From the NCBI GenBank assembly GCA_945861705.1, contig CAMAVM010000002.1, positions 62,001 through 126,000 on the forward strand: a stretch of 64,000 nt of DNA. The letters are read 5' to 3'. The position numbers and the translations under genes were made by a program. The notes below the pieces were generated by a model that had not been told where the DNA came from, ran no database searches, and was given only the letters and a program-made list of their open reading frames with translations. Numbering within the stretch: position 1 is the first letter of the stretch; each line of letters opens with the position of its first letter. Of this stretch, positions 1-10,520 are shown piece after piece. The DNA comes from Methylomagnum ishizawai (lineage in GTDB: Bacteria; Pseudomonadota; Gammaproteobacteria; Methylococcales; Methylomonadaceae).

Positions 1-558
1 GCAATGAAACACACCATCAATGTACGCAAGGAAATGGGCGTAAGAACGCTGTTTAACCTGCTCGGGCCCTTATCTAACCCTGCATCAGCACCTAACCAAC
101 TGATCGGCGTTTTTTCCAAAGACTGGGTAGAGCCATTGGCGCAGGTGTTAAAAAAACTCGGCAGCCAGCATGTGTTGGTGGTCAGTGCCGACGATGACCT
201 GGATGAGATCAGCATTGCTTCAGCCACGCATGTTGCCGAACTGAAAAATGGCATAGTTTCGACGTATACCGTAACGCCAGAGCAATTCGGTTTGCGACGG
301 GCGAGTTTAGCTGAGTTATCAGTAACTAACGCCGCAACCAGCCTGGACATGATAAAATCTGTCTTGAATAATCAGCCCAGTGCGGCACTGGACATCGTGC
401 TGTTAAATTCTGGTGCAGCGATTTATGCAGCGAATATCACCGACACCTTTGTTGATGGAATTAACAAAGCTCGTGAAGCCATTGCCAGCGGTGCGGCCTT
501 ATCAAAGCTGGAAGCGCTGATTCAATATTCCACAAAAATAACACAACAAAAACAATGA
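1..558 (+). CDS. trpD: anthranilate phosphoribosyltransferase, C-terminal part (5' end outside window)
   Basis: TrpD transfers the phosphoribosyl group of PRPP to anthranilate, the second step of tryptophan synthesis in the cytoplasm. About 185 residues are visible against roughly 340 for the family. The reading frame is open from base 1, so the ATG at position 4 is internal. The segment [16 protein letters not shown] is the family anthranilate-binding region, and DDDLDEIS matches the conserved D-E-L-D-E-I-S block. Its TGA overlaps the trpC ATG (ATGA at 555-558), which implies translational coupling in a trp operon. The identification is secure; only the N-terminal part is missing because of the window edge. 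Confidence 0.95.
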   Translation, partial: AMKHTINVRKEMGVRTLFNLLGPLSNPASAPNQLIGVFSKDWVEPLAQVLKKLGSQHVLVVSADDDLDEISIASATHVAELKNGIVSTYTVTPEQFGLRRASLAELSVTNAATSLDMIKSVLNNQPSAALDIVLLNSGAAIYAANITDTFVDGINKAREAIASGAALSKLEALIQYSTKITQQKQ

Positions 559-1355
559 CCGACACCCCAGACATTTTAAAAAAAATCCTAGCTAAAAAAG
601 TCGAAGAAGTTGCCAATCGCAAACAGCGCATGAGCATTGCCGATCTTGAAGAGATTGCCCAAGGCGTTGAAAGGCCGCGTGGATTTTATAAAGCTTTGCA
701 GCATAAAGTTGGTACAAAAAAACCTGCGGTTATCGCTGAAATCAAAAAAGCATCACCCAGCCAAGGCGTGATTCGGGAAAATTTTGAACCTATCACTATC
801 GGTTTAGATTATGCCATGAACGGTGCAACCTGCTTATCAGTACTGACTGATAAAGAATTTTTTCAAGGTGCCGAGGCTTATTTACAAATGGTGCGACAAC
901 GTTGCCCCTTGCCGGTCATCCGCAAAGATTTCATGATTGATCCATACCAAATCTATGAAACCCGTGCCTTGGGAGCGGACTGTATTTTGTTGATTGTTGC
1001 TGCTTTGGGTGATGGGCAAATGCAAGAATTGTCCGATACTGCGACCAAGCTGGGCATGGATGTGTTGGTTGAATCGCATGACGTAGCAGAACTGGAACGT
1101 GCCTTGGCATTGGATACTAAACTGATGGGAATAAACAACCGCAATCTGCGTACGTTTGAAACGTCCTTGCAAACGACGTTAGACCTTAAGGTAATGATTC
1201 CGTCTGATCGAATCATCATTACCGAAAGCGGCATCCATACCCAAAAGGATGTCCAACTGATGCTGGATAACGAGATTTACGCCTTTTTGGTGGGTGAGAC
1301 TTTTATGCGGGCAGAAAGTCCAGGGCAAAAAATGCGCGAGTTGTTTTCTTTATAA
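555..1355 (+). CDS. trpC: indole-3-glycerol phosphate synthase
   Basis: TrpC cyclises CdRP to indole-3-glycerol phosphate with loss of CO2 and water in tryptophan synthesis. The 266-residue protein is a stand-alone TIM barrel, not fused to TrpF as in enteric bacteria. KKASPSQG (residues 64-71) carries the catalytic lysine, RKDFMIDP (123-130) the second conserved lysine, MGINNRNL (191-198) the asparagine-containing strand, and ESG (near 223) the phosphate-binding end. It starts at the ATG overlapping the trpD stop. Length and motifs are complete. The next gene, murI, begins 61 bp downstream, and I see no strong hairpin between them. Confidence 0.97.
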   Translation: MTDTPDILKKILAKKVEEVANRKQRMSIADLEEIAQGVERPRGFYKALQHKVGTKKPAVIAEIKKASPSQGVIRENFEPITIGLDYAMNGATCLSVLTDKEFFQGAEAYLQMVRQRCPLPVIRKDFMIDPYQIYETRALGADCILLIVAALGDGQMQELSDTATKLGMDVLVESHDVAELERALALDTKLMGINNRNLRTFETSLQTTLDLKVMIPSDRIIITESGIHTQKDVQLMLDNEIYAFLVGETFMRAESPGQKMRELFSL

Positions 1356-1416
1356 GCTTATTTTCATCCAGAATGTTGGTAACCTACTCACATAACAATC
1401 ATAAACTTAACCGTAG

Positions 1417-2223
1417 ATGCACTCAGATCATCCCATAGGTGTTTTTGATTCGGGCGTAGGTGGATTGTCGGTTTTGCGCGAAATTCATCATCTGCTGCCG
1501 CGAGAAGATCTTATCTACGTCGCCGATTCCGCCCATGCGCCCTACGGCGATAAGTCCAAAGAATTTATCCTGGAACGGTCTACTGCCATCTTCGAGTTTT
1601 TTTTAAGCCATAAGGTCAAGACTGTCGTAGTAGCCTGCAATACCGCAACTGCTGCCGCCGTCAAGGAATTGCGTGGCATTTACAACTTACCAATGGTAGC
1701 GATGGAACCAGCGGTTAAGCCTGCCGCCGAACAAACCCAAACTGGCATCATCGGCGTACTGGCGACCAGCAGGACGATCAATAGCAACAATTTCCAGGTC
1801 TTGTTTGCCCGGTTTGCCGATCAGGTGCAGGTTATCCCCCAAGCCTGCCCCGGCTTGGTTGACCAAGTGGAGCAAGGCTACCTCGACAGTGCGGAAACCC
1901 GCGCACTGGTCGCCCAATATGTGCAACCGTTATTGGCGCAGAATGCCGATATTCTGGTGTTGGGCTGTACCCATTACCCGTTTTTGAAGCCGATTATCCA
2001 GGAGATTGCTGGAGCAACCATTAAAGTTATTGATTCTGGCGCGGCCATTGCTAGGCGTTTGCACCACTTGCTCCATCATCATGGCTTGTCATCAGAAAGC
2101 CAACAAACAGGCTCTGTGCAATTTTATAGCAGTGCTGAAAACGGCATAGCTGATGGGGTGATCTCAGAACTGTGGGGTAGCCACATTAAAACGGAAAAAA
2201 TGACTGAAGTGGTATCGGTTTAA
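1417..2223 (+). CDS. murI: glutamate racemase
   Basis: MurI interconverts L- and D-glutamate, supplying D-Glu for peptidoglycan. The 268-residue protein has the family opening VFDSGVGGLSVLREI (from residue 9). The two catalytic cysteines are Cys74 in VACNTATA and Cys184 in GCTHYPFL. The central VADSAHAPYG segment is also typical. The start ATG is the first in frame, and the N-terminus matches family length. It lies downstream of trpC on the same strand but not tightly packed. A REP-like hairpin follows the stop codon. Confidence 0.96.
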   Translation: MHSDHPIGVFDSGVGGLSVLREIHHLLPREDLIYVADSAHAPYGDKSKEFILERSTAIFEFFLSHKVKTVVVACNTATAAAVKELRGIYNLPMVAMEPAVKPAAEQTQTGIIGVLATSRTINSNNFQVLFARFADQVQVIPQACPGLVDQVEQGYLDSAETRALVAQYVQPLLAQNADILVLGCTHYPFLKPIIQEIAGATIKVIDSGAAIARRLHHLLHHHGLSSESQQTGSVQFYSSAENGIADGVISELWGSHIKTEKMTEVVSV

Positions 2224-2251
2224 GGAATCTCAACAAGTTGATTCCACTCAT

Positions 2252-2316
2252 GGTTCGACAAGCTCACCACGAACGGAATCAACCCGTTGCCGTTCGTCCT
2301 AAGCCTGTCGAAGGAC
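2252..2316. repeat. REP-like imperfect inverted repeat
   Basis: Two arms, about 2252-2275 (GGTTCGACAAGCTCACCACG...) and 2290-2316 (CGTTCGTCCTAAGCCTGTCG...), are imperfect reverse complements able to form a hairpin. The sequence resembles the widespread TTCGACAAGCTCA-type extragenic repeats. It sits between the convergent murI and dodecin genes. A degenerate single arm recurs near 39246-39285 (GAGTTCACCACGAACGAAAT). Confidence 0.6.
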
Positions 2317-2335
2317 TTTTTCAGGGGTTCTTGAT

Positions 2336-2536
2336 TCAATCAAGGACAAAGCTGATCTTCATATTGACACGGTATTCGACAATCTTGCCGTCATTAATAA
2401 CCAGCTTCTGGTCTTGAACCCAAGCACCTTGAATGCCCCGGATGGTCTTACTGGCGCGTTTTATGCCTTTTTCGATGGCATCATCAAAACTTTTGGCGGA
2501 ACTGGAGGTTATTTCACTTACTTTTGCGATGGTCAT
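2336..2536 (-). CDS. dodecin family flavin-binding protein
   Basis: This 66-residue protein has the dodecin pattern: a beta strand (MTIAKVSEITSSS), the helix SFDDAIEKGIKRASKTI, then IRGIQGAWVQDQKLVI and a closing beta strand ending VNMKISFVLD. Dodecins form hollow dodecamers that store flavins, possibly as flavin buffering or photoprotection. The tryptophan in GAWV is the residue known to stack on the flavin. It stands alone, with a good AGGAG-type ribosome site upstream on the minus strand (TCGAGGAGTTAATT before the ATG). The family call is strong; the ligand in this organism is inferred. Confidence 0.9.
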   Translation of the reverse strand: MTIAKVSEITSSSAKSFDDAIEKGIKRASKTIRGIQGAWVQDQKLVINDGKIVEYRVNMKISFVLD

Positions 2537-2725
2537 AATTAACTCCTCGATTGAAATTGTGGATTTATTATTACGTAGAGCAAAGAACAGATTTCGTATT
2601 AAGCCAAAATCATTAAAGAAACCCTCAAGAACGAAACTTGAGTGGCTTAGTTATAACATTATTTGATTAGCTAGCAAAACTCAACAATTGAATCTTACCG
2701 CTTAAAATGCGTAAAACTGGTTTTA

Positions 2726-3406
2726 TCAGCTATCTAACGCAATATCATCAAAGCTACTGACTTGTGGATGTTCGGCTTGAGGGTCTGGTGCATTGTCGCG
2801 AGTAAGCCAAATCGTTTGATAGCCCACCGCTTTTGCGGCATCCAACTCTTCTTTAATATCAGATAGGAACAGGATTTCATGTGTAGGAAAGTCGATTTCG
2901 ATGGCGATTTTACGGTAAGAATCGGCTTCTTTCTTGCCGCCAATCAAGGTGTCAAAATAACCCGAAAATAGCGGTGTTAAGTCGCCTTCTTCGGTATGCC
3001 CAAACAACAGTTTTTGCGCCAACACAGAGCCGGAAGAATACACATACAAGGAAATTCCATTAGCTTTCCAAGCCTTAAGATTGTCTATCGCATCTTGGTA
3101 TATATGGCCTTTAAAATCACCTTGCTGGTAACCTGCTTCCCAGATCAAGCCTTGCAAGGCTTTTAACGGCGTGATTTTCTTGTCTTGGTCTATCCATTCG
3201 ATTAACTGTTCGATGGCATTTTCAGCGGATAGTGAAATATTCGCTTCATCACATGTATCGACTAGAAGTTGCTTGATATAAGGTTCGTCATGGTGTTGCC
3301 GGACATAATTGGGCAGTTTTGTACGGGCATAAGGGAACAGCACATCCTTGACGAAAGACAATGACGAGGTCGTGCCTTCAATATCGGTGACGATGGCTTT
3401 AATCAT
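2726..3406 (-). CDS. mtnC: enolase-phosphatase E1 (2,3-diketomethylthiopentyl-1-phosphate)
   Basis: MtnC is a HAD-type bifunctional enolase/phosphatase of the methionine salvage pathway, turning 2,3-diketo-5-methylthiopentyl-1-phosphate into the acireductone. Its 226 residues begin with the HAD nucleophile motif, Asp8 and Glu10 in [21 protein letters not shown] and [12 protein letters not shown] correspond to the later HAD motifs. It is the last gene of mtnB-mtnD-mtnC. Its ATG overlaps the end of mtnD by 4 bp (3403-3406), which suggests coupled translation. Confidence 0.95.
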   Translation of the reverse strand: MIKAIVTDIEGTTSSLSFVKDVLFPYARTKLPNYVRQHHDEPYIKQLLVDTCDEANISLSAENAIEQLIEWIDQDKKITPLKALQGLIWEAGYQQGDFKGHIYQDAIDNLKAWKANGISLYVYSSGSVLAQKLLFGHTEEGDLTPLFSGYFDTLIGGKKEADSYRKIAIEIDFPTHEILFLSDIKEELDAAKAVGYQTIWLTRDNAPDPQAEHPQVSSFDDIALDS

Positions 3407-3975
3407 TTAAGTTCAGCCACTGTTTCATCAAGCGTAGGGAAGGCTTTGGCAATGTCACTTCCGGTGAATTTGGCAACCCAGCCTTCTTGCGTGGTAAACA
3501 GGCGGATAACCTTAAAACTGGGATTCTCCCCCATGTCAAACCAGTGTGTGGTGTGGGCGGGAACGCTGATAAGGTCGCCTTTCTCGCATAAGACCGCATA
3601 AACTTTGCCGTTAACATGCAGATAAAACAGCCCACAGCCGTCGATAAAAAACCGTACTTCAAAATCGTCATGGGTGTGTTCAGCTAGGAATTTTTGCCGA
3701 AATTCTGCTTTTTGCGGGTGATCGGGGCTTAAGTTAATCACGTCCACGGATTGAAAACCATAAAGCTGCTTCAGCTTGTCTATGGATTCCTGATAAGCGG
3801 CAATGACAGTTTCCTGGTCGTCATCGGCAGTCAGTTCACGATTGGCCGTCCAGCGTTCAAACTTGACATCAATGCCCGCAAGTTCCCGTTCTATATCGGA
3901 AAAATTGGTGTAGCGGATACCTTTTTCCGGTTGGTTTTTTGAATAACTGTCGGGGTAAATGATCAATAAGCTCAT
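3403..3975 (-). CDS. mtnD: acireductone dioxygenase
   Basis: MtnD is a cupin dioxygenase that oxidises acireductone to formate and the methionine precursor 2-keto-4-methylthiobutyrate, or runs the CO-forming off-pathway reaction depending on the metal. I chose the ATG at 3975 ([14 protein letters not shown], 190 residues) over an upstream start at 4008. It overlaps the mtnB stop as ATGA (3972-3975), and its length fits the family. Metal-binding residues are visible in [12 protein letters not shown] and [11 protein letters not shown]. It is the middle gene of the salvage operon. Confidence 0.94.
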   Translation of the reverse strand: MSLLIIYPDSYSKNQPEKGIRYTNFSDIERELAGIDVKFERWTANRELTADDDQETVIAAYQESIDKLKQLYGFQSVDVINLSPDHPQKAEFRQKFLAEHTHDDFEVRFFIDGCGLFYLHVNGKVYAVLCEKGDLISVPAHTTHWFDMGENPSFKVIRLFTTQEGWVAKFTGSDIAKAFPTLDETVAELK

Positions 3976-4592
3976 GGTTTTTTGACTCCGCGCAGTCGCA
4001 ATTCGCAATCCAATAAATAATCCAACGCTTCCAGATGGCGCAGGGCTTCCGGTACGGATTCACCCCAGGTATATAAACCATGTCCGGCGATTATATAAGC
4101 ATAACAATCAGTTGCGGCATCCAGATAGCTATTTACCACTTGAGATAAGCGCGGAATGTCTTGGTCGTTGGCAAAAATCGGCACCGTAATTTGTGTTTCA
4201 TGTGTAGAAATACCCCGAAAAGCTTTCAACAATTCGTAATTTTCCAGAATAATCTCATCACCAAATAACCTTGAAACCAAATTGGCATTGATCGAATGCG
4301 GGTGCAAAATGGCTTGTATGCTTGGATAACGCTTGTACAAACTGGTATGTAAACCTGTTTCCGCTGATGGCTTCTTGCCGTCCAGCACGTTGGCATCGGC
4401 ATCAATCAACATAATATCATCGACTTGCAAACAGCCTTTGTGCTTGCCTGATGTCGTGATCGCAATCGTACCATCCGGCAATCGGGCAGAAAAATTGCCG
4501 CTGGTCGCTGGCACCCAGCCCTTGCTGTCGATGAATTTTCCGGCATTGCACAAGGCTATCGCTGCGGTTTTGAAATTTTGGGAATAAATCAT
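3972..4592 (-). CDS. mtnB: methylthioribulose-1-phosphate dehydratase
   Basis: MtnB is a class II aldolase-fold, zinc-dependent dehydratase that removes water from 5-methylthioribulose-1-phosphate. The 206-residue protein shows the N-terminal [12 protein letters not shown] segment, then zinc-ligand motifs [12 protein letters not shown] and [11 protein letters not shown]. It is the first gene of mtnB-mtnD-mtnC. No mtnA or mtnN lies next to it in this window, so the upstream salvage steps must be encoded elsewhere. Confidence 0.94.
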   Translation of the reverse strand: MIYSQNFKTAAIALCNAGKFIDSKGWVPATSGNFSARLPDGTIAITTSGKHKGCLQVDDIMLIDADANVLDGKKPSAETGLHTSLYKRYPSIQAILHPHSINANLVSRLFGDEIILENYELLKAFRGISTHETQITVPIFANDQDIPRLSQVVNSYLDAATDCYAYIIAGHGLYTWGESVPEALRHLEALDYLLDCELRLRGVKKP

Positions 4593-4660
4593 AATGACTT
4601 TAAAAAGTGGATTTTTAGATTTTCATTTAAAAGCCATCTCGCAAGACCACTTTAAAAAAC

Positions 4661-5962
4661 CTAAATTCGGTATTCAGCAGAACGCGCATGAGCGGTCAGG
4701 CTTTCACCGCGCGCAAGTACAGAAGCGGTTTTGCCTAATTCTTTTGCTCCCGCTTTAGAACAGTTAATCAAGCTGGTGCGCTTTTGGAAGTCGTAAACTC
4801 CTAAGGGTGATGAATACCGCGCCGTACTCGACGTAGGCAGGACGTGGTTTGGCCCCGCGCAATAATCACCCAAGGCTTCTGCCGTGTAACGACCCATGAA
4901 GATCGCCCCAGCATGGCGGATGTGTTGGCTTAAGGCTTCGGGGTTTTCCACCGAAAGCTCCAAATGTTCCGGCGCGATGGTATTGGCGACTTCGGCGGCT
5001 TGCAGCAAGTCGTTGACTTTAATTAGTGCGCCACGATTGGACAAGGAGGTTCGGATAATGTCAGCGCGTTCCATAGTCGGCAGCAAGTTGTTGATGCTTT
5101 GCTTGACGGCTGCAAGATAAGCTCTGTCCTCGCTAATCAAAATCGCCTGGGCGTTCTCGTCGTGTTCGGCTTGGGAAAATAAATCCATGGCAATCCAGTC
5201 GGGATTGGTAAGGCCGTCGCAAATAATCAGGATTTCCGAAGGGCCAGCAATCATGTCAATACCCACCTGACCGAACACAAGTTTCTTGGCGATGGCAACA
5301 TAGATATTGCCGGGGCCGACGATTTTTGCAACAGGGGGAATGGTTTCTGTACCGTAAGCCAGCGCGGCAATGACTTGTGCGCCGCCTATGGTGAATATCC
5401 TATCGACACCTGCCAGATAAGCGGCTGCCAATACCAGTTGGTTGCTTTCGCCTTTGGGCGTTGGAACCACCATAATCAATTCGCCGACCCCTGCCACTTT
5501 GGCGGGGATGGCGTTCATCAACACAGAAGAAGGATAAGCGGCTTTGCCGCCCGGCACGTACAGTCCCACGCGATCCAGCGGCGTAATCTTTTGTCCCAAT
5601 ACCGTACCGTCGGCTTCGGTATAATCCCAGGATTGCAGTTTTTGATGTTCGGCATAAGCGCGAATCCTGTCCGCTGCGGTCTGCAAGGCTGCGGCTTGGT
5701 TTGTTGGTATCGCTTCAAAAGCGGATTTCAAGCTGGCTTGGCTTAACTCCAGCTCAGATGCAGCACTAACTTGGCGGTGGTCGAAGCGGTTTGTGTAAGC
5801 AATAACGGCTTTGTCGCCATTGCTACGTACGTCGGCAATAATATCGAGAACTTGCCGATGAATATCAAAATCTTCCGTTTCATTCCAAGCCAGCAATTGC
5901 TGCAATTGCCCAGCAAAATCTGGGGATGCGGCATCAAGTTCGGTGATTGTAATCTCTGACAT
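4661..5962 (-). CDS. hisD: histidinol dehydrogenase
   Basis: HisD catalyses the last two steps of histidine synthesis, the NAD-dependent four-electron oxidation of histidinol to histidine. I chose the ATG at 5962 ([13 protein letters not shown], 433 residues) because an AAAGG ribosome site lies 7 bases upstream and the length matches the family. A longer in-frame start at 5992 would overlap hisG by 26 bp. Motifs visible are [45 protein letters not shown] and AGPNHVLPT, including the zinc-binding Gln/His region. It follows hisG directly. hisC is not in this window. Confidence 0.96.
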   Translation of the reverse strand: MSEITITELDAASPDFAGQLQQLLAWNETEDFDIHRQVLDIIADVRSNGDKAVIAYTNRFDHRQVSAASELELSQASLKSAFEAIPTNQAAALQTAADRIRAYAEHQKLQSWDYTEADGTVLGQKITPLDRVGLYVPGGKAAYPSSVLMNAIPAKVAGVGELIMVVPTPKGESNQLVLAAAYLAGVDRIFTIGGAQVIAALAYGTETIPPVAKIVGPGNIYVAIAKKLVFGQVGIDMIAGPSEILIICDGLTNPDWIAMDLFSQAEHDENAQAILISEDRAYLAAVKQSINNLLPTMERADIIRTSLSNRGALIKVNDLLQAAEVANTIAPEHLELSVENPEALSQHIRHAGAIFMGRYTAEALGDYCAGPNHVLPTSSTARYSSPLGVYDFQKRTSLINCSKAGAKELGKTASVLARGESLTAHARSAEYRI

Positions 5963-5966
5963 AGGC

Positions 5967-6593
5967 TTACCTTTTGGCGAGCGTTGCTTCAAATTGTTCG
6001 AGCAATTTGGCTATGGCGTGATTTTTCATTTTCATGGCAGCTTTGTTGACCACAAGCCGTGAGCTAATGTTCATTATTAATTCCCGTGGCTCCAGGTTAT
6101 TGGCGCGTAGTGTGTTGCCGGTATCGACCAGATCGACGATGCAATCGGCTAGGCCAACCAGCGGCGCAAGTTCCATCGAGCCGTACAGCTTGATGATTTC
6201 AGCCTGTATGCCCTGGCTGGCAAAATAGCGTTGAGCGATTTTGACGTATTTGGTGGCGACACGAATCCGTCCTTTGGGTATTGGTGCGTCCTTATGTGCC
6301 GCCGTCATCAAGCGGCATTTAGCAATACCCAAATCCAGGGGTTCATAAAGGCTTTCTGCGCCGTGTTCCAGGAGGATGTCTTTGCCTGCTATGCCCATGT
6401 CGGCTGCACCGTATTCGACGAAGGTGGGGACATCGGTGGCACGGATGATGACGAGTTGCACGTCGTCCCGCGTTGTGGATAGGATCAGTTTGCGGGATTT
6501 TTCGGGATCATCTGTGGGCGTAATGCCAGCCGCTTCCAAAAAAGGTAAAGCTTCTTCGTAAATTCTGCCTTTAGATACAGCAATTGTTAGCAT
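5967..6593 (-). CDS. hisG: ATP phosphoribosyltransferase, short catalytic form
   Basis: HisG condenses ATP with PRPP, the committed step of histidine synthesis. At 208 residues this is the short form, which lacks the C-terminal ACT-like regulatory domain and in known systems works as a hetero-octamer with His[20 protein letters not shown] opens the protein and [14 protein letters not shown] forms the PRPP-binding signature. hisZ is not in this window. It lies 4 bp after murA and just ahead of hisD in one leftward operon. Confidence 0.95.
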   Translation of the reverse strand: MLTIAVSKGRIYEEALPFLEAAGITPTDDPEKSRKLILSTTRDDVQLVIIRATDVPTFVEYGAADMGIAGKDILLEHGAESLYEPLDLGIAKCRLMTAAHKDAPIPKGRIRVATKYVKIAQRYFASQGIQAEIIKLYGSMELAPLVGLADCIVDLVDTGNTLRANNLEPRELIMNISSRLVVNKAAMKMKNHAIAKLLEQFEATLAKR

Positions 6594-6597
6594 AAAA

Positions 6598-7869
<1,272 letters not shown>

Positions 7870-7893
7870 TTATTTTTTGATTATCTACGCAGG

Positions 7894-8223
7894 CTATTCT
7901 GTGACGGCTAACCCAGACTTAGCTGAAATAAAATAACTTGTTTTATCAAGTCCACTTAATTTAGCCAGATTTAAGAGTTGCTCGGGAATATTTCTAAAGC
8001 GCAATTGTACTCTTTTACTGCGGGAATATTTTACCCATTCAATCATTAACGCGAGTCCAGCACTGTCAGCATTGCCAACGCCACCTAAATCAACAGTGAT
8101 TTGTTTGGACGTGGTTAAAAATGCAAATGAGCTGACGGTTTTTTTATCCATCGCAGAAAAAGTGAGATCACCATCGACAATAAAATTCCCTGAACCCTCA
8201 TTAACAATGCTCAGTTTGCTCAT
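7894..8223 (-). CDS. mlaB: STAS domain protein of the Mla phospholipid transporter
   Basis: This 109-residue protein is a single STAS domain (VTVDLGGVGNADSAGLALMIEW carries the conserved D-S-A-G-L turn, residues about 55-65). MlaB binds the ATPase MlaF on the cytoplasmic face and stabilises the inner-membrane MlaFEDB complex. Its start overlaps the end of mlaD by 4 bp, which supports the assignment by context as well as sequence. It is the last mla gene before murA. Confidence 0.85.
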   Translation of the reverse strand: MSKLSIVNEGSGNFIVDGDLTFSAMDKKTVSSFAFLTTSKQITVDLGGVGNADSAGLALMIEWVKYSRSKRVQLRFRNIPEQLLNLAKLSGLDKTSYFISAKSGLAVTE

Positions 8224-8687
8224 TTCTTTTCTTCGGCGGATTTAAACAGAAACTGACCGATGGCTTTTTCGAGAATAATTGCCGATTGAGTGATTTCTAT
8301 GTTGCTATTTTGTTTTAAATGCTCGCTAGAGCCACCGGGTTCTAAGCTGACATACTGTTCACCTAGTAATCCGGCTGTGAAGATGCTGGCTGTCGTATCA
8401 TCGGGAATGCTGTTGTATTGTGCATTTATCCGCATTTTAACCACGGATTCGTAGGTTTTTGGGTCAAAACTGATGTCGCTGACCTGACCGATTTTGACCC
8501 CAGCGGCAGAAACGGGCGATTTAACTTTTAATCCGCCGGAATTCTCAAAACGTGCGGTAATGGTATAGCCTTTTTGTTCCGTAAATGAACTTAAGTTGCT
8601 GACTTGTAAGGCAAGAAAAAATAATCCGGCAATACCAGCCGCGACAAAAAGTCCGACCAGCGTGTCCTGAGTATTGCTGTGCTGCAT
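8220..8687 (-). CDS. mlaD: MCE-domain substrate-binding protein of the Mla transporter
   Basis: MlaD is anchored in the inner membrane and forms a hexameric MCE ring that passes phospholipids through the periplasm. I chose the ATG at 8687 (MQHSNTQDTLVGLFVAAGI, 155 residues), preceded by GGAG at good spacing; a TTG lies 15 bases further upstream. One N-terminal membrane helix (about residues 11-27) is followed by the MCE core GGLKVKSPVSAAGVKIGQV and the LLGEQYVSLEPGG segment. The next gene on the strand is mlaB, so the usual mlaC is missing here. Confidence 0.93.
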   Translation of the reverse strand: MQHSNTQDTLVGLFVAAGIAGLFFLALQVSNLSSFTEQKGYTITARFENSGGLKVKSPVSAAGVKIGQVSDISFDPKTYESVVKMRINAQYNSIPDDTTASIFTAGLLGEQYVSLEPGGSSEHLKQNSNIEITQSAIILEKAIGQFLFKSAEEKK

Positions 8688-8688
8688 G

Positions 8689-9471
8689 TTAATCGTCTCC
8701 AAACATAAGTGCGGTGAGGATGAAATCCAAACCTAAAATACTGAAAGCGGAATTTACTACGGTACGCGTGGTTGCGCGGCTAACACCTTCGGAAGTAGGG
8801 ATAGCATCATAGCCTTCAAACAAGGCGATCCAGCTGGTCACAAAGCCAAACACCAGGCTCTTGATAACGCCATTAATAATGTCATCCTGAAAATCAATCT
8901 TAGCCTGCATTTGCGACCAATAAGCACCTTCGTCAACGCCTAACAAACCGGATCCGACAATTTGTCCGCCAATTATGCCAATAGCACTGAATAAGGCCGC
9001 CAACAACGGCATGGAGATAACACCTGCTAGGAAGCGGGGCGATATGATGCGCTTGATTGGATCGACCGCCATCATTTCCATGCCAGACAATTGTTCCGTC
9101 GCTTTCATCAGGCCGATTTCCGCCGTCAAGGCCGAGCCAGCGCGTCCGGCGAATAGAAGGGCAGAAACTACCGGCCCCAATTCGCGTACTAACGATGCGG
9201 CAACCATCACGCCCAAGGTTTCCTCCGCACCAAAATCGGATAGGATGTAAAAACCCTGCAAACCCAACACCATACCGACAAACAAGCCGGAAATAGAAAT
9301 AATCAAAAAGGATAATACGCCCACTGAATAAAGCTGCTTAAGTAGCAGTCGAGGGCGCGGCAGTATCTCGATAATCCCAGTGATCGTTTGCACAAGGAAA
9401 AACGTTGCGCGTCCCAGCTTGGTAAAGCTGCCACGGGTATTTCTACCTAAAGTTTGAATAAAATCCATCAT
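8689..9471 (-). CDS. mlaE: permease subunit of the Mla phospholipid transporter
   Basis: MlaE is the multispanning permease of the MlaFEDB ABC transporter, which maintains outer-membrane lipid asymmetry. The 260-residue protein has an N-terminal amphipathic helix and hydrophobic segments such as VGVLSFLIISISGLFVGMVL and FLAGVISMPLLAALFSAIGI. The family signature LVRELGPVVSALLFAGRAGS and the EIGLMKATEQLSGMEMM coupling region are intact. It lies between mlaF (15 bp gap) and mlaD (1 bp gap). Confidence 0.95.
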   Translation of the reverse strand: MMDFIQTLGRNTRGSFTKLGRATFFLVQTITGIIEILPRPRLLLKQLYSVGVLSFLIISISGLFVGMVLGLQGFYILSDFGAEETLGVMVAASLVRELGPVVSALLFAGRAGSALTAEIGLMKATEQLSGMEMMAVDPIKRIISPRFLAGVISMPLLAALFSAIGIIGGQIVGSGLLGVDEGAYWSQMQAKIDFQDDIINGVIKSLVFGFVTSWIALFEGYDAIPTSEGVSRATTRTVVNSAFSILGLDFILTALMFGDD

Positions 9472-9486
9472 GTTTAAGCAGCAAAC

Positions 9487-10314
9487 CTAATAACGTTTTC
9501 CGGTGGACATCAAATCGTCCTGTAAATCTTTGGCAGGATAATGAAAATGCACGGGACCATCGGCAGAGCCGTCCATAAACTGCTGGACCCATTCTGACGA
9601 TGATTGTTTTATTTCTGTAGGCGTGCCTTCACCAATCACTTTTCCGTCCGAAACCACATAAATGTAATCGGCAATCGCCGAGGTTTCATGCACATCATGA
9701 GATACGATTATGCTAGTCAGGCCTAAAGTAGCGTTTAACGACTTGATAAGATGCACCAATACCCCTTTGGAGATGGGATCTTGCCCAGTAAATGGTTCAT
9801 CGTACATAATCATCATCGGATCCAGGGCGATAGCCCGTGCCAAAGCAACTCGTCTCGCCATACCGCCCGAGAGCTCGTTCGGCATCAAGTTTCTTGCACC
9901 GCGCAAGCCAACTGCTTGGAGCTTCATCAAAACCAGCGTTCGGATCATGGATTCAGAAAGATGGGTATGTTCACGCAACGGAAAAGCCACATTATCGTAA
10001 ACATTCATATCTGTTAGCAACGCGCCACTTTGGAACAACATGCCCATGCGTTTACGTAACACAAACAGTTCGTTTCTGCGTAAACGGTGGACATTGCTGC
10101 CATCCACCGTGATAGAACCTTGAGCTGGTCGTAATTGCCCACCAATCAGCTTTAACAACGTGGTTTTGCCCGTGCCACTAGGCCCCATGATGGCGGTAAT
10201 TTTGCCGCGCTCAAAATCCATGAACACATCTTTGAAGATTTTATTGTCACCCCGCGAAAACGATAAACCTCGGACTGCAACTAAACTGTTTTGGGAGCGA
10301 ACACTATCACTCAT
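9487..10314 (-). CDS. mlaF: ATP-binding subunit of the Mla phospholipid transporter
   Basis: MlaF powers the Mla ABC transporter. The 275-residue protein shows Walker A GPSGTGKTTLLKL, the Q-loop in GMLFQSGALL, the signature LSGGMARRVALARA, Walker B MIMYDEPFTGQDP and the switch histidine in VSHDV. The C-terminal tail (about 20 residues ending LMSTGKRY) corresponds to the MlaF extension known to contact MlaB. I chose the ATG at 10314; a TTG 9 bases upstream is the alternative, and neither has a clear ribosome site. It is the first gene of the mlaFEDB-murA-hisG-hisD block. Confidence 0.94.
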   Translation of the reverse strand: MSDSVRSQNSLVAVRGLSFSRGDNKIFKDVFMDFERGKITAIMGPSGTGKTTLLKLIGGQLRPAQGSITVDGSNVHRLRRNELFVLRKRMGMLFQSGALLTDMNVYDNVAFPLREHTHLSESMIRTLVLMKLQAVGLRGARNLMPNELSGGMARRVALARAIALDPMMIMYDEPFTGQDPISKGVLVHLIKSLNATLGLTSIIVSHDVHETSAIADYIYVVSDGKVIGEGTPTEIKQSSSEWVQQFMDGSADGPVHFHYPAKDLQDDLMSTGKRY

Positions 10315-10520
10315 ATTTGGCAAGGGTTAATAATACGAATCGAAACACGGTATTGTCTATGACTACTCCCTTTTGAGTCAAACTTTAAATAAAGAATTCA
10401 TAGCTGGCTTTCGTTCAATTCAATGAATTCAAGACGAGGCAGTCACTGTAGTAACGGAGTAACAGGTTAAGGTTGAGCAATGCTCTGCTTTCCTTGAGGA
10501 AAATTGCGGTAATTACGGCT

